DNA of 64,000 bases from Rheinheimera baltica DSM 14885. Lineage in GTDB: Bacteria; Pseudomonadota; Gammaproteobacteria; Enterobacterales; Alteromonadaceae. Position numbers and translations under genes: made by a program. Under the pieces are notes generated by a model. That model saw only the letters and a program-made list of their open reading frames with translations. It did no database searches and was not told the DNA's origin. The stretch lies in assembly GCF_000425345.1 (NCBI RefSeq), contig NZ_AUDG01000008.1:84948-148947 (forward strand), read 5' to 3'. Below are positions 46,419 to 54,213 of this stretch, piece by piece (positions within the stretch are counted from its first letter, which is position 1; each line of letters begins with the position of its first letter).

Positions 46419-48121
46419 AATAAATTGTTCTGTTTAACCAACAAACTACGCACCTGATCCCAACGAATAATGCCAATTACTTGCTGGGGTTGCTCTTCAC
46501 GATAAATATACACAGCACCTTCACGCCGGTCTTCTAAAATAGCAAACACTTCTGCCATTGTAGCCTGATGGTTTAAGCCATGCAGCGGTATGTACTGTAT
46601 TGCACTTGCACCTGTCATTGACAGGTGCACGTCGTAACTGGCAAGAAAATATTCAGTCTCGCTGTCCTGATGTCGCTGTACCAGTAATTGTTGCGGTGGC
46701 TCCAGTTTGTCCAGCGCATGCTGTACTTGCTGATCATCAGGGTTGTCGAGAACTTGATACTGATTATCCAACAATGCTAGTACGCCAACCTTTTGTAATA
46801 CGTCATCTGCCGGTGAGAGTTTGTAAGGCATTTGCAGAAAATCCAGCTGTAACAAGAAAATAGATTTGTTATTAAAAAACTGCACGCCGGTAATATAAGC
46901 GGTAGTAATGACTAACATCGCTGGGATAATGATCCCCGGACTGTGCGCCAGCTCCATCACAGCAACCAGCGCCGCCAGAGGGGCATGCATTGTCGCCGCC
47001 ATTAACCCTGCCATACCTAGCACGGCATAAGTACCAGCGATACTATTGTCGCCAATAACGGCAGAGGGAATGATAGCCAGTAGTGTTCCTAATACAATGC
47101 CAATGCCAAAAATAGGGCCTATAACCCCTCCGGGCACGCCAAGGCCCAAGGCAAAAAGGGTGAGTAACATTTTACCAATAAAGATGGTGAGTAATAAAGT
47201 CACATCATTAGGTGCATTAACCGCGTAAAAAATAGCCCCTGTTTCAGCCCCCATGGCATGCGGAATTAAATATCCTATGGCAGCCGTTAGCGCGCCGGCC
47301 AATGCCAAGCGTAATATCAATGGCCACTTTTTAAATAACTTAATTAACCGCATCATATTTTTGTTAAATACAAAAGCGATGGCTCCAAACACAATGCCGC
47401 AAAGCACCAGATAAGGCAGGTGCCAACCACTGATTGCAACAATATTAAGCAGCGCCAGTTCATTACCACTACCAAACACACTTTGTGTCACCAAGGCGCC
47501 GACAACAGATGACAGCATAATAGGAATAAATACATGTACCCGATATTCCCGTAGTACCACTTCCATGACAAATATAACGGCTGCGAGAGGTGTGTTAAAC
47601 GAGGCTGAAATACCAGCGGCAATACCGCATCCAGCTAAAATTCGTATACTGTTGTAAGGGAGTTTTAGGTATTTGCCCAAGGTACTTGCACTGTATGCTC
47701 CCAAGTGAACTGATGGGCCCTCACGGCCAACAGAAAAACCACTGGCGAGCGCTAGTATCCCGCCAAAAAATTGATTCAGGGTATTGCGGGTAGGCATCAT
47801 GCCGTATTTTAACTTGATACGGTGGATAACAAATGGAATGCCCAGACGGTAATGCTTATAACCTGTTATCCCAGCTATTGCGCCGATTAACACTGCTCCT
47901 GCGAGAGGCAGTATCCAGCGAATATCCGCAGAGACGGTGGAAAAGTCGTCACTGCGTGCTAAGAAAAAACTCTGTATGCCGATTATAGCTAACCGGAACA
48001 GGATGATTAAAATAGCTGCAGCCAGGCCACCTAGCATACCCAAGATGGACAACTGTAGTGATGTTTGTGGTAGTGCCAAACGACGTTGTAAGGCCGGAAG
48101 CCAGATTTGCCAGCGCTGCAT
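46415..48121 (-). CDS. CLC family chloride channel or Cl-/H+ antiporter
   Basis: A 568-residue inner-membrane protein. The CLC core spans about residues 20-425. GREGPSVHLGAY provides the gating Glu, GISASFNTPLAAVIFVMEVVLREY contains the likely internal proton Glu, and GLGVPGGVIGPIFGIGIVLG is the third anion-site stretch. The usual first-site GSGIPE motif is not present; the equivalent segment reads RLGIPFVIHR, as in several divergent bacterial CLCs. The C-terminal 130 residues are cytoplasmic and resemble a CBS-pair region (DVLQKVGVLALLDNQYQVL; EVFAILEDRREGAVYIY). It is the first gene of a coupled pair with hemJ and is divergent from erpA. Confidence 0.88.
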   Translation of the reverse strand: MQRWQIWLPALQRRLALPQTSLQLSILGMLGGLAAAILIILFRLAIIGIQSFFLARSDDFSTVSADIRWILPLAGAVLIGAIAGITGYKHYRLGIPFVIHRIKLKYGMMPTRNTLNQFFGGILALASGFSVGREGPSVHLGAYSASTLGKYLKLPYNSIRILAGCGIAAGISASFNTPLAAVIFVMEVVLREYRVHVFIPIMLSSVVGALVTQSVFGSGNELALLNIVAISGWHLPYLVLCGIVFGAIAFVFNKNMMRLIKLFKKWPLILRLALAGALTAAIGYLIPHAMGAETGAIFYAVNAPNDVTLLLTIFIGKMLLTLFALGLGVPGGVIGPIFGIGIVLGTLLAIIPSAVIGDNSIAGTYAVLGMAGLMAATMHAPLAALVAVMELAHSPGIIIPAMLVITTAYITGVQFFNNKSIFLLQLDFLQMPYKLSPADDVLQKVGVLALLDNQYQVLDNPDDQQVQHALDKLEPPQQLLVQRHQDSETEYFLASYDVHLSMTGASAIQYIPLHGLNHQATMAEVFAILEDRREGAVYIYREEQPQQVIGIIRWDQVRSLLVKQNNLL

Positions 48122-48223
48122 ATGTCAAAACACCCGTATTAGATAACAAAGAGTTTAACATAAGCTGCTGACTAATCAGCTTAATTGTAACGATTTATAC
48201 TGATTAACCGACAACAGTGGCTA

Positions 48224-48256
48224 ATACTTGAATAAATTAGTCAGGTATTAGATAAT
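48224..48256 (+). promoter_or_regulatory. erpA promoter with IscR type-1 binding site
   Basis: TTGAAT (48228-48233) and GATAAT (48251-48256), 17 bases apart, form a good sigma-70 promoter. Positions 48224-48248 match the 25-base IscR type-1 consensus, as I recall it, at 24 of 25 places: ATACTTGA at the left, AGTCAGGTAT at the right, the one mismatch being A for C at 48232. The site covers the spacer and -35, so [2Fe-2S]-IscR would block RNA polymerase. E. coli erpA is a known type-1 IscR target. Confidence 0.75.
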
Positions 48257-48286
48257 TTACTTCCTAGCGAAACCTGTGGAGTTGTT

Positions 48287-48628
48287 ATGTCTGAACCAGC
48301 TGTACCAATTGAGTTTACCGATGCTGCGGCGCGTAAAGTCGCGCTATTGGTAAGTGAAGAGGAAAATCCAGAGTTGAAGCTCCGGGTTTATATTACGGGC
48401 GGCGGTTGTTCGGGTTTTCAGTACGGTTTTACCTTCGATGAAAAAGTGAATGATGGTGATTTCGTCGTTGAGAAACAGGGCGTGTCTATGGTGGTGGACC
48501 CCATGAGTTTGCAATATCTGATGGGGGGAGTTGTTGACTATACTGATGGCTTACAAGGTAGTCGTTTTATAGTTCAGAATCCCAATGCAACAACTACTTG
48601 TGGTTGTGGTTCATCATTTTCAGTTTAA
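48287..48628 (+). CDS. erpA: ErpA, A-type iron-sulfur cluster carrier
   Basis: ErpA delivers iron-sulfur clusters to apo-proteins such as IspG and respiratory enzymes. The 113 residues have the HesB/IscA fold signatures: [30 protein letters not shown] is broken by the first cluster Cys (C41 in [10 protein letters not shown]), and C105 and C107 lie in the C-terminal CGCGSSF. Ribosome site GTGGAG precedes the ATG. The upstream IscR site implies derepression under iron-sulfur limitation. It is monocistronic by position. Confidence 0.96.
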   Translation: MSEPAVPIEFTDAAARKVALLVSEEENPELKLRVYITGGGCSGFQYGFTFDEKVNDGDFVVEKQGVSMVVDPMSLQYLMGGVVDYTDGLQGSRFIVQNPNATTTCGCGSSFSV

Positions 48629-48680
48629 TGGCAAGAATAATTTTGTAAATAAAAAGATACATTATTGCTGCTAATTGAGC

Positions 48681-48854
48681 TTAGCGCTGAGTTAGCAGCA
48701 TAATCGTCCATAAACTAATTGCAATTGCAAAGTTAAAACCAAGAATATAGCCAAATCCTTTCCATCCCTGCTTTATGCCCCAACCATGCTGCTTTAGATA
48801 CCAATACCAAATAGCACACATTATTATTGGCAATAAATACAATAGCTTAAGCAT
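48681..48854 (-). CDS. Small membrane protein, 57 residues, unknown
   Basis: An open frame from ATG 48854 to TAA 48681 encodes MLKLLYLLPIIMCAIWYWYL, a short polar Gly/Lys/Trp-rich loop (KQHGWGIKQGWKGFG), and a second hydrophobic helix ending in LLTQR. A ribosome site (GAAGAGAT) lies at good distance upstream. Two membrane helices in a hairpin are predicted. It is divergent from the XRE regulator gene, with palindromes between them. I do not recognise it; it is too short for certainty but has coherent composition and a start signal. Confidence 0.55.
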   Translation of the reverse strand: MLKLLYLLPIIMCAIWYWYLKQHGWGIKQGWKGFGYILGFNFAIAISLWTIMLLTQR

Positions 48855-48879
48855 TTCTTATCTCTTCAGTTTTATTAAC

Positions 48880-48943
48880 GCTGTTTACAGCATTATCCGC
48901 GAAACACCTTCGCATACCAAACTGTAAAGCATCTTTACAGTTT
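48880..48943. repeat. Clustered TTTACAG palindromes between small membrane protein and XRE genes
   Basis: GCTGT-TT-ACAGC (48880-48891) is followed by a perfect 11-bp inverted repeat, AAACTGTAAAG (48919-48929) and CTTTACAGTTT (48933-48943), with a 3-base spacer. Both share the half-site CTGTAAA/TTTACAG, as expected for repeated operators. A T tract after the second could also make it a weak terminator. Confidence 0.6.
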
Positions 48944-49002
48944 TTAACGCTTGTAGCTGTACGCTTATCGCATCCTGTGGTTTAATTAACCGATTTTTAT
49001 TG

Positions 49003-49022
49003 CTTATTGCGCTAGCAATAAG
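49003..49022. repeat. Palindrome in the XRE gene promoter region
   Basis: CTTATTGC (49003-49010), GCTA, GCAATAAG (49015-49022) form a perfect 8-bp inverted repeat 66 bases before the XRE start. A third small one, AGCGT-AAC-ACGCT (49061-49073), sits just before the ribosome site GGGAGAAG. Position suggests an operator for autoregulation. Confidence 0.55.
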
Positions 49023-49088
49023 GTTTGCATTTTTTGCAGGAAGTATTTTTATATAATAAAAGCGTAACACGCTGGGAGAAGAAAAAAC

Positions 49089-49331
49089 ATGAAAGGTACT
49101 AAAAGCGTTATTTCAGATGAAAATAAACGTCTGTGTGTCTGGCTTAAACGACAACGTCAAGAAAAAGGCCATACGATGCGTAGTTTGTCTGAAATATTAG
49201 GAACGCCGCATTCTTTTATTGGTAAAGTAGAAAATCAGGAGCGTCGGCTGGATGTGATTGAGTATGTCCGCTACTGCCAAGCGCTCGATGTTGATCCCAC
49301 GGAAGGATTAAAACAGGTTTTAACCGCCTGA
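49089..49331 (+). CDS. XRE-family helix-turn-helix regulator
   Basis: An 80-residue protein that is essentially one Cro/CI-type DNA-binding domain: LCVWLKRQRQEKGHTMRSLSEILGTPHSFIGKVENQERRLDVIEYVRYCQALDV is broken into the five helices of the fold, with helix-turn-helix at about 30-50. There is no sensor domain. A strong ribosome site (GGGAGAAG) precedes ATG 49089. No toxin, methylase or phage gene is adjacent; the nearest partner is the divergent 57-residue membrane protein. It ends in a terminator shared with ampG. Confidence 0.85.
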   Translation: MKGTKSVISDENKRLCVWLKRQRQEKGHTMRSLSEILGTPHSFIGKVENQERRLDVIEYVRYCQALDVDPTEGLKQVLTA

Positions 49332-49334
49332 TTT

Positions 49335-49368
49335 AAAAAAACGCCGCTAACCAGCGGCGTTTTGTTTT
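49335..49368. terminator. Bidirectional terminator of the XRE gene and ampG
   Basis: AAACGCCGCT (49339-49348) pairs with AGCGGCGTTT (49353-49362) around AACC, flanked by A and T tracts on both sides. The ampG stop (49347-49349) lies inside the hairpin, so the last ampG codons form one arm. Confidence 0.9.
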
Positions 49369-50681
49369 ATGGTGTTATACCTTGCCAAGGCGATAATCAA
49401 CAGCAATGCTGGGATCCCCATAACCGCGGTCATAACAAAAAACGGCCCATACCCCATTTGCTCTACCCAGTGCCCGGAAAAGCCACCGGCAAATTTGGGT
49501 AATAGCAGCATCAGTGAACTGAACATTGCATATTGTGTTGCTGTAAAGGCCAGATTAACCAACGACGATAAATAAGCAATAAAAGCACTTGTGGCGATAC
49601 CTGCACTGAGGTTGTCAGCAGAGATAATGAGGGTTAACCATGCTAAGTCATAACCAATTTGGCTTAACGCGGCAAAAAGTAGATTTGTCACTGCGCTGAG
49701 CAAGGCACCGACAAACAGGATCCGTAATGTTCCAAAGCGATTGATTAAAACGCCGCCCAGTGCCGCGCCTACTAACGTCATGATAACACCATAGATTTTC
49801 GATACACTGGCCACTTCTTCTTTGCTGTAGCCCATGTCTACATAAAAAACGTTTGCCATCACGCCCATTACAACGTCGGAAAGACGATAGCAGGCGATCA
49901 GTGCCAGAATAAGCAGTGCATGCCACTTGTATCGGCTAAAGAAATCGGTAAAGGGTGCCACCACCGCTTGCTGTAACCAGGTCGCAAAGCGTTGCAGTAC
50001 GTTACCTTGTATTGCGCTGTGCTGTTGTAAGTTGCTAAGGGGTTCTTTGCTAAGAAGGGTTGTCAGTATACCAGGCAGCATACACAGTGCCATTATCAGA
50101 TAAGCGCGCTGCCAGCCCACCAAATCATAGCCCTGATTGTCTGAAAACAAGGCAGCTAACCAGAGTGTGCCGGCAGAAGCCAGTATCATTGCCAGCCTGT
50201 AACCGGTTAAATAAGCAGCAGCAAGAGCCGCTTGCATTTGCTCGGGAGCACTCTCAATACGAAAGGCATCAACATTAATATCCTGAGTAGCCGAGGCAAA
50301 AGCCAACAGTACAGCAAAAGCCGCCATTAACGCCAGTTCTTGCTTTGGATCCATGCCGGACATAAATAGTACAGCAATCATGACAGCCAGTTGTGATATG
50401 AGCAGCCAACTTCGACGTCTGCCTAACATGTTATGTAAATAAGGGATCTGTAAATGGTCTGCCAGTGGTGACCAAAGCCACTTAATAGCATATGCCAGGG
50501 CTACCAAGCTAAAGTAACCAATATCGGCGCGAGAAACACCGGCTTCGCGCAACCAAAAAGATAACACGCCAAATACCAGCATTAAGGGTAAGCCACTGGA
50601 GAATCCCAGAATAAAAATGGCAAGAACCCGGCGTTGGCAATAAATGCTGAGGCTTTTTAGCCAGGCAAGGTAATACGGCAA
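49347..50681 (-). CDS. ampG: AmpG-type muropeptide permease
   Basis: A 444-residue major facilitator with about 12 membrane helices. It imports GlcNAc-anhydroMurNAc peptides from the periplasm for recycling. AmpG features include the N-terminal FILGFSSGLPLMLVFGVLSFWLREAGVSR, IGYFSLVALAYAIKWLWSPLADH, ATQDINVDAFRIE, and GYSKEEVASVSKIYG in the second half. The peptides it imports feed Mpl (16.2 kb). ampG, yajG and bolA are neighbours in E. coli, and homologues of all three are here, with ppiA, rlmG and alkB inserted. Confidence 0.92.
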   Translation of the reverse strand: MPYYLAWLKSLSIYCQRRVLAIFILGFSSGLPLMLVFGVLSFWLREAGVSRADIGYFSLVALAYAIKWLWSPLADHLQIPYLHNMLGRRRSWLLISQLAVMIAVLFMSGMDPKQELALMAAFAVLLAFASATQDINVDAFRIESAPEQMQAALAAAYLTGYRLAMILASAGTLWLAALFSDNQGYDLVGWQRAYLIMALCMLPGILTTLLSKEPLSNLQQHSAIQGNVLQRFATWLQQAVVAPFTDFFSRYKWHALLILALIACYRLSDVVMGVMANVFYVDMGYSKEEVASVSKIYGVIMTLVGAALGGVLINRFGTLRILFVGALLSAVTNLLFAALSQIGYDLAWLTLIISADNLSAGIATSAFIAYLSSLVNLAFTATQYAMFSSLMLLLPKFAGGFSGHWVEQMGYGPFFVMTAVMGIPALLLIIALARYNTIKQNAAG

Positions 50682-50745
50682 GACGACACCCGTTAATAAA
50701 ACTAAGTTGTTGTAGCTTACCTGTCAGTGTTCAGCGGTCAAGTGT

Positions 50746-51066
50746 TTATGGTCTGACACCAATACAGTCAATAGGAGCCATGCCTCGTCCTTTTAAATAG
50801 CATATGCAGTCCTGAATATTTCTGCGCAACTTTTTATTTTCTCGCAAAGTGGCATCAGGCCAGAACTCGAGCTGATGAATTAAATGCCAGAACACACGTT
50901 CGTGGTGCGTATAGGGTAGATGTGATGCTTTACTTAATTGCGCCCATTCTTCTAGGGTATCCCAGACAAACAAATGTAGCTCGCTGTGCGCTAAGCGCCC
51001 ACGCAAGTATCGTGATATGTAAAAAATCAGCTGTTGCGATTTCTGTTCAATGAAATGGTTTGACAT
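50746..51066 (-). CDS. Hypothetical protein, 106 residues
   Basis: A soluble protein, rich in His, Trp, Leu and Arg, with no signal peptide or membrane helix. Notable segments are LIFYISRYLRGRLAHSELHLFVWDTLEEW, HHERVFWHLIHQLEFWPD, and a Cys-containing tail (NIQDCICYLKGRGMAPIDCIGVRP). Helical structure is likely. A -10-like TATACT lies upstream on the minus strand near 51109, so it may have its own promoter. It sits between ampG and the ppiA-like gene on one strand. I cannot name the family; the codon use and position look like a normal chromosomal gene. Confidence 0.7.
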   Translation of the reverse strand: MSNHFIEQKSQQLIFYISRYLRGRLAHSELHLFVWDTLEEWAQLSKASHLPYTHHERVFWHLIHQLEFWPDATLRENKKLRRNIQDCICYLKGRGMAPIDCIGVRP

Positions 51067-51120
51067 ACTTAGCTTAACAGCACCCGATAGTTACTACTGT
51101 TAGGCCAAGTATAGCCGGTT

Positions 51121-51711
51121 TTACTGCTCTGGCAGTACAACTGCTGTTTTTAGTATAACCTTTTCAACGGGTACATTGGGCCAACCGAGCTCTACAGAAG
51201 TATCTGTCTGAATTGCCCTGATTTTCTCAATAACGTCCATGCCTTCGGTAATATAACCAAACACGGCATATCCCCAGCTGCGGCCTGGATCTAAATGGGC
51301 ATTATCGGCAAGGTTAAAGAAAAATTGGCTTGTTGCGCTATGAGGGTCGTTAAGTCTGGCCATGGCTATAGTGCCAAGCTGGTTTTTACTACCGTTACCT
51401 GACTCATTAAAAATGGGCTTATATTCCTCTATAGCCTTGTATTGTGCATCGTAGCCGCCGCCTTGTAATACAAATTCAGGTTCTAGTCGGTGAAATATCG
51501 TATTGTTATAGCGGTTTTCTTTTACATAGCTTAGAAAATTATTCACCGTTAACGGTGCTTTGCTGCGGTCTAACTCGACTACAATATCGCCATGAGTGGT
51601 CATCAGCTTAACTTTAGGATACAGGTTATTGGGCTGAACAAATTGGCCTTTCTCGGCAAGTGCATTTACTGATGTGAATGCAAACAGTATGACTAAATAC
51701 CAATAACGCAT
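51121..51711 (-). CDS. ppiA: Periplasmic cyclophilin-type peptidyl-prolyl isomerase
   Basis: A 196-residue protein with an N-terminal signal peptide (RYWYLVILFAFTSVNALA, cleavage near residue 19) and a cyclophilin domain. It shows VELDRSKAPLTVNNFLSYVKENRYNNTIFHRLEPEFVLQGGGYD (catalytic Arg in the FHR element), GTIAMARLNDPHSATSQFFFNLADNAHLD, and WGYAVFGYITEGMDVIEKI. It catalyses proline isomerisation during folding of exported proteins. It is one base downstream of the yajG-like gene, so the two are cotranscribed. The symbol follows the periplasmic E. coli protein of similar length. Confidence 0.92.
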   Translation of the reverse strand: MRYWYLVILFAFTSVNALAEKGQFVQPNNLYPKVKLMTTHGDIVVELDRSKAPLTVNNFLSYVKENRYNNTIFHRLEPEFVLQGGGYDAQYKAIEEYKPIFNESGNGSKNQLGTIAMARLNDPHSATSQFFFNLADNAHLDPGRSWGYAVFGYITEGMDVIEKIRAIQTDTSVELGWPNVPVEKVILKTAVVLPEQ

Positions 51712-51712
51712 G

Positions 51713-52264
51713 TTAACTCCTTACCGCCTGATGCCAACTGGTGTCCTGAAGTATTTGCCCTAACACCTGCTCAGTGAGCAAGCGTAGTTCGCGTTCAACT
51801 GCAGCAATATCCATCTGAAATGGTGCGGTAAAACTGCTGCTGCCCGAATAGTTTTTACTAAAGGTGCCAGTTGAGTTTTGCACAAATAAGGTAAAAGCAA
51901 CCTGATTGTTTACGGCGTGCTCAAGTGTACGCTGATCTACCAAGGCCTGAAGTTGTACTATTTTTAACGTCATCTGTGTGCTGCTGTTCACATCTAAGTT
52001 GGCACCTTGTGCTGTGAACGCCTGTTGCAGGGTTTGTTCAAGTTGTAGTCTTACATCGTTACTTGTTTCTATTTTTTCTACATCGTTGCCTTTACGTAAT
52101 TGCAAACTATAAGCAATTGCGCGTACATCGCTAACAGAAAAAGCAAAGCGGCTTTGTTGCAGCGAGTTGCTGGTTACAGCAAATACCTGAGGAGCCAGAA
52201 TAAAATTTGGTACAGAACTGGCACAACCGACTAACAATAAGCTTACTAAGATTATAAAGGGCAT
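51713..52264 (-). CDS. yajG: YajG-family lipoprotein
   Basis: A 183-residue predicted lipoprotein: the signal (PFIILVSLLLVGC) ends in a lipobox with Cys near residue 14. The YajG-type body has the region FAFSVSDVRAIAYSLQLRKG, then VRLQLEQTLQQAFTAQGANLDVNS, and TFSKNYSGSSSFTAPF near the C-terminus. Function is unknown; in E. coli the gene sits beside ampG and bolA, as here. It lies 2 bases after rlmG and 1 base before the cyclophilin gene. Confidence 0.82.
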   Translation of the reverse strand: MPFIILVSLLLVGCASSVPNFILAPQVFAVTSNSLQQSRFAFSVSDVRAIAYSLQLRKGNDVEKIETSNDVRLQLEQTLQQAFTAQGANLDVNSSTQMTLKIVQLQALVDQRTLEHAVNNQVAFTLFVQNSTGTFSKNYSGSSSFTAPFQMDIAAVERELRLLTEQVLGQILQDTSWHQAVRS

Positions 52265-52266
52265 GT

Positions 52267-53430
52267 TTAACTCCTTTTTGTCGCATCTAATATAACAAAT
52301 TTGGCGTCAGCAGCCATTTGTCGGCAGTTACCAAATAATCGTTTTAGTATGTCGGCATAGCCCAGATGGCGGTTGGCCACGATACGCAGATGCCCCCCTT
52401 GTTTTAAAACACGTTTCGCGTCATTAAACATTTGACTGGCAATATGGCTGGTTACCGCATGTTGTTGATGAAATGGTGGATTACATAATATGTAGTCCGC
52501 CGTTTTATCACCTTGTTTGCTTAAACAATCGTCTGTAATAAAATCGCATTGAGACAATTTATCCGGCAAGTTTTCGGCAATAGTCATTTTTGCAGACTCC
52601 ACTGCCATATAAGACTCATCACAACAAATCAGTGCAATGTCGTCGCATTGCTGCAGCAATTTTAAGCCTAATACACCATTACCACAGCCAAGATCAATAA
52701 CCGTTTGTCCTGCAGTTATCAGTGGTAAATGCTGCAGAAAAAAACGCGCGCCCTGGTCCAGTTTTTCACGTGAAAAAACATTGGCATGATTTACAACGAT
52801 ATTACTACTGTCATCTAAAGGCCAGCGCAAGGGAAAGTCTACTGCTGCCGAAGGCTTTAGCTTTGCATTAAATTGACACTGAATTAAACGACATTTTTTA
52901 ACTGTAAGTGAAGCCGTGGTTGGGCCCAGTGTATTGTCAAACATGGTCAGTACATTGCGAGTGATATCTTTAGCTTTAGCACTGGCGAGTATTATGCCGT
53001 CGCTATGTGCCACTGTAGCAAGTTGCTGCAAAATAAATTGCAGGTAACTGTGATTATTGGGCAGCTTTAGCAGCACGATGTCAGGGTGGTTAGGGTAAGC
53101 TTGTAAACTACTTTGTTGATGCAATTGGCCCAGCGGAAGTTTGTTCTGTTCGCGGTTGTAGCGAGTGCCTTGTTCAGCTAACAATGAGTCATTTACCTGA
53201 ACTTGTTCGAGGTTTGCCAGTGCGCATGATAAGGCACCAAAACTGTCATTAATAATTAATATTTTCGGCTGACGGTTGTGACTCGTTGTAAACTGCGCTG
53301 CCGCTTCTAGCGTATGTTGGATGAGTAACTCGTCAGCTGCGTCCCAAGCCTGTAAACTTGAATTAGGTTGATTAAGAGGCCAGCGACATAATTGCAGGCT
53401 GCCGCCAGCATAAGTAAAGGTGTTATTCAT
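52267..53430 (-). CDS. rlmG: RlmG, 23S rRNA G1835 N2-methyltransferase
   Basis: Methylates G1835 of 23S rRNA with S-adenosylmethionine. The protein has two Rossmann-like halves. The N-terminal one is degenerate (LQAWDAADELLIQH, LIINDSFGALSCALA); the C-terminal one is catalytic (NHANVFSREKLDQGARFFLQHLP, VIDLGCGNGVLGLKLL, and LCNPPFHQQHAVTSHIASQMF with the NPPF motif). The frame is open to GTG 53469, but ATG 53430 aligns with E. coli RlmG and leaves 23 bases to the divergent alkB start. This gives 387 residues (E. coli 378). The divergent promoters must overlap the coding regions. Confidence 0.92.
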   Translation of the reverse strand: MNNTFTYAGGSLQLCRWPLNQPNSSLQAWDAADELLIQHTLEAAAQFTTSHNRQPKILIINDSFGALSCALANLEQVQVNDSLLAEQGTRYNREQNKLPLGQLHQQSSLQAYPNHPDIVLLKLPNNHSYLQFILQQLATVAHSDGIILASAKAKDITRNVLTMFDNTLGPTTASLTVKKCRLIQCQFNAKLKPSAAVDFPLRWPLDDSSNIVVNHANVFSREKLDQGARFFLQHLPLITAGQTVIDLGCGNGVLGLKLLQQCDDIALICCDESYMAVESAKMTIAENLPDKLSQCDFITDDCLSKQGDKTADYILCNPPFHQQHAVTSHIASQMFNDAKRVLKQGGHLRIVANRHLGYADILKRLFGNCRQMAADAKFVILDATKRS

Positions 53431-53453
53431 AGTGGCACTAGTGGTGAAATAAG

Positions 53454-54086
53454 ATGAGCATTTTGACACGGCAAGTGCATACCGACAACCGGCAATCTGT
53501 GGTGCAGCAATTTAACTTGCCAGACGCCAGTTTGCACCTTTGGCCTCAGTGGTTGGAACCGCAACGCGCTTTGGCTTTACAATTGCAACTTGAGCATGAA
53601 CTCCAGTGGGCTCAAGACAGTATAATGATGTTTGGTAGGTCGGTGAAAATACCTCGCCAGCAAGTTTGGATGGGAGAGCCTCATTGTCAATATCGCTACT
53701 CCGGCGTTACCTTTTTGCCGCAGCCTTGGCATCCAATAGTTCAGCAGCTTGCCATAGACGTTAGCGACTTTTTGCAGCGGCCATTTAACTGTGTATTGCT
53801 GAACTTATATGCAAATGGACAGCAGCACATGGGTTGGCATGCTGACAATGAGCCTGAACTGGGGCATGATCCATTTATAGCATCCATAAGTGTTGGCGCA
53901 GCACGTCGCTTTGAATTCAAGCATAGGTCTGCACCATGGCAGCTAGCAATGGAACTAATGTCTGGCAGTTTGTTAACCATGTCGGCAGGGTGCCAACAGC
54001 ATTGGCTTCATCGCTTACCTAAGCAAAGTAAAATAAACCAAGGTCGGCTTAATTTGACCTTTCGTTATATTGAAGCGAAGCCTTAG
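53454..54086 (+). CDS. alkB: AlkB-like 2-oxoglutarate/Fe(II) dioxygenase
   Basis: A 210-residue oxidative demethylase of the kind that repairs 1-methyladenine and 3-methylcytosine. The double-stranded beta-helix core shows the Fe(II) ligands in GWHADNEPEL (His-x-Asp) and the distal His in HWLHRLPK, with 2-oxoglutarate-binding Arg in RLNLTFRYI. LLNLYANGQQHMGWH is typical of the ABH2/ABH3-like bacterial group, which lacks the longer E. coli-type N-terminus. It is divergent from rlmG. No Ada operon is present. Confidence 0.88.
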   Translation: MSILTRQVHTDNRQSVVQQFNLPDASLHLWPQWLEPQRALALQLQLEHELQWAQDSIMMFGRSVKIPRQQVWMGEPHCQYRYSGVTFLPQPWHPIVQQLAIDVSDFLQRPFNCVLLNLYANGQQHMGWHADNEPELGHDPFIASISVGAARRFEFKHRSAPWQLAMELMSGSLLTMSAGCQQHWLHRLPKQSKINQGRLNLTFRYIEAKP

Positions 54087-54137
54087 ACAAATTTATTTTT
54101 AGTAACGCCACCAGCCCGTTACTCGTTATAAATTAGC

Positions 54138-54162
54138 TTGACAGCAAAAGTTGCTGGCAAGT
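54138..54162 (+). promoter_or_regulatory. bolA promoter candidate
   Basis: A perfect -35 TTGACA (54138-54143) is followed by TGGCAAGT (54155-54162), which matches the 'gearbox' -10 CGGCAAGT at seven of eight places. A standard -10 at 17 bases is poor (TTTACC). E. coli bolA has a gearbox, sigma-S-dependent promoter; equivalence here is inferred. It lies about 50 bases before the bolA ATG. Confidence 0.4.
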
Positions 54163-54213
54163 TTACCGCAGGCATCTAGAGTTAGTGAAAAGGACTTAAA
54201 AAGGATTAGGGCT

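Noticed and set aside
48922..48940. Possible LexA (SOS) box, CTGT...ACAG
   Set aside because: The spacing between CTGT and ACAG is 11 bases, not the 8 of the LexA box; it is better seen as part of an 11-bp inverted repeat.
48885..49070. Minus-strand 61-residue frame upstream of the XRE gene
   Set aside because: It overlaps the palindromic promoter region, has no ribosome site and unlikely composition.
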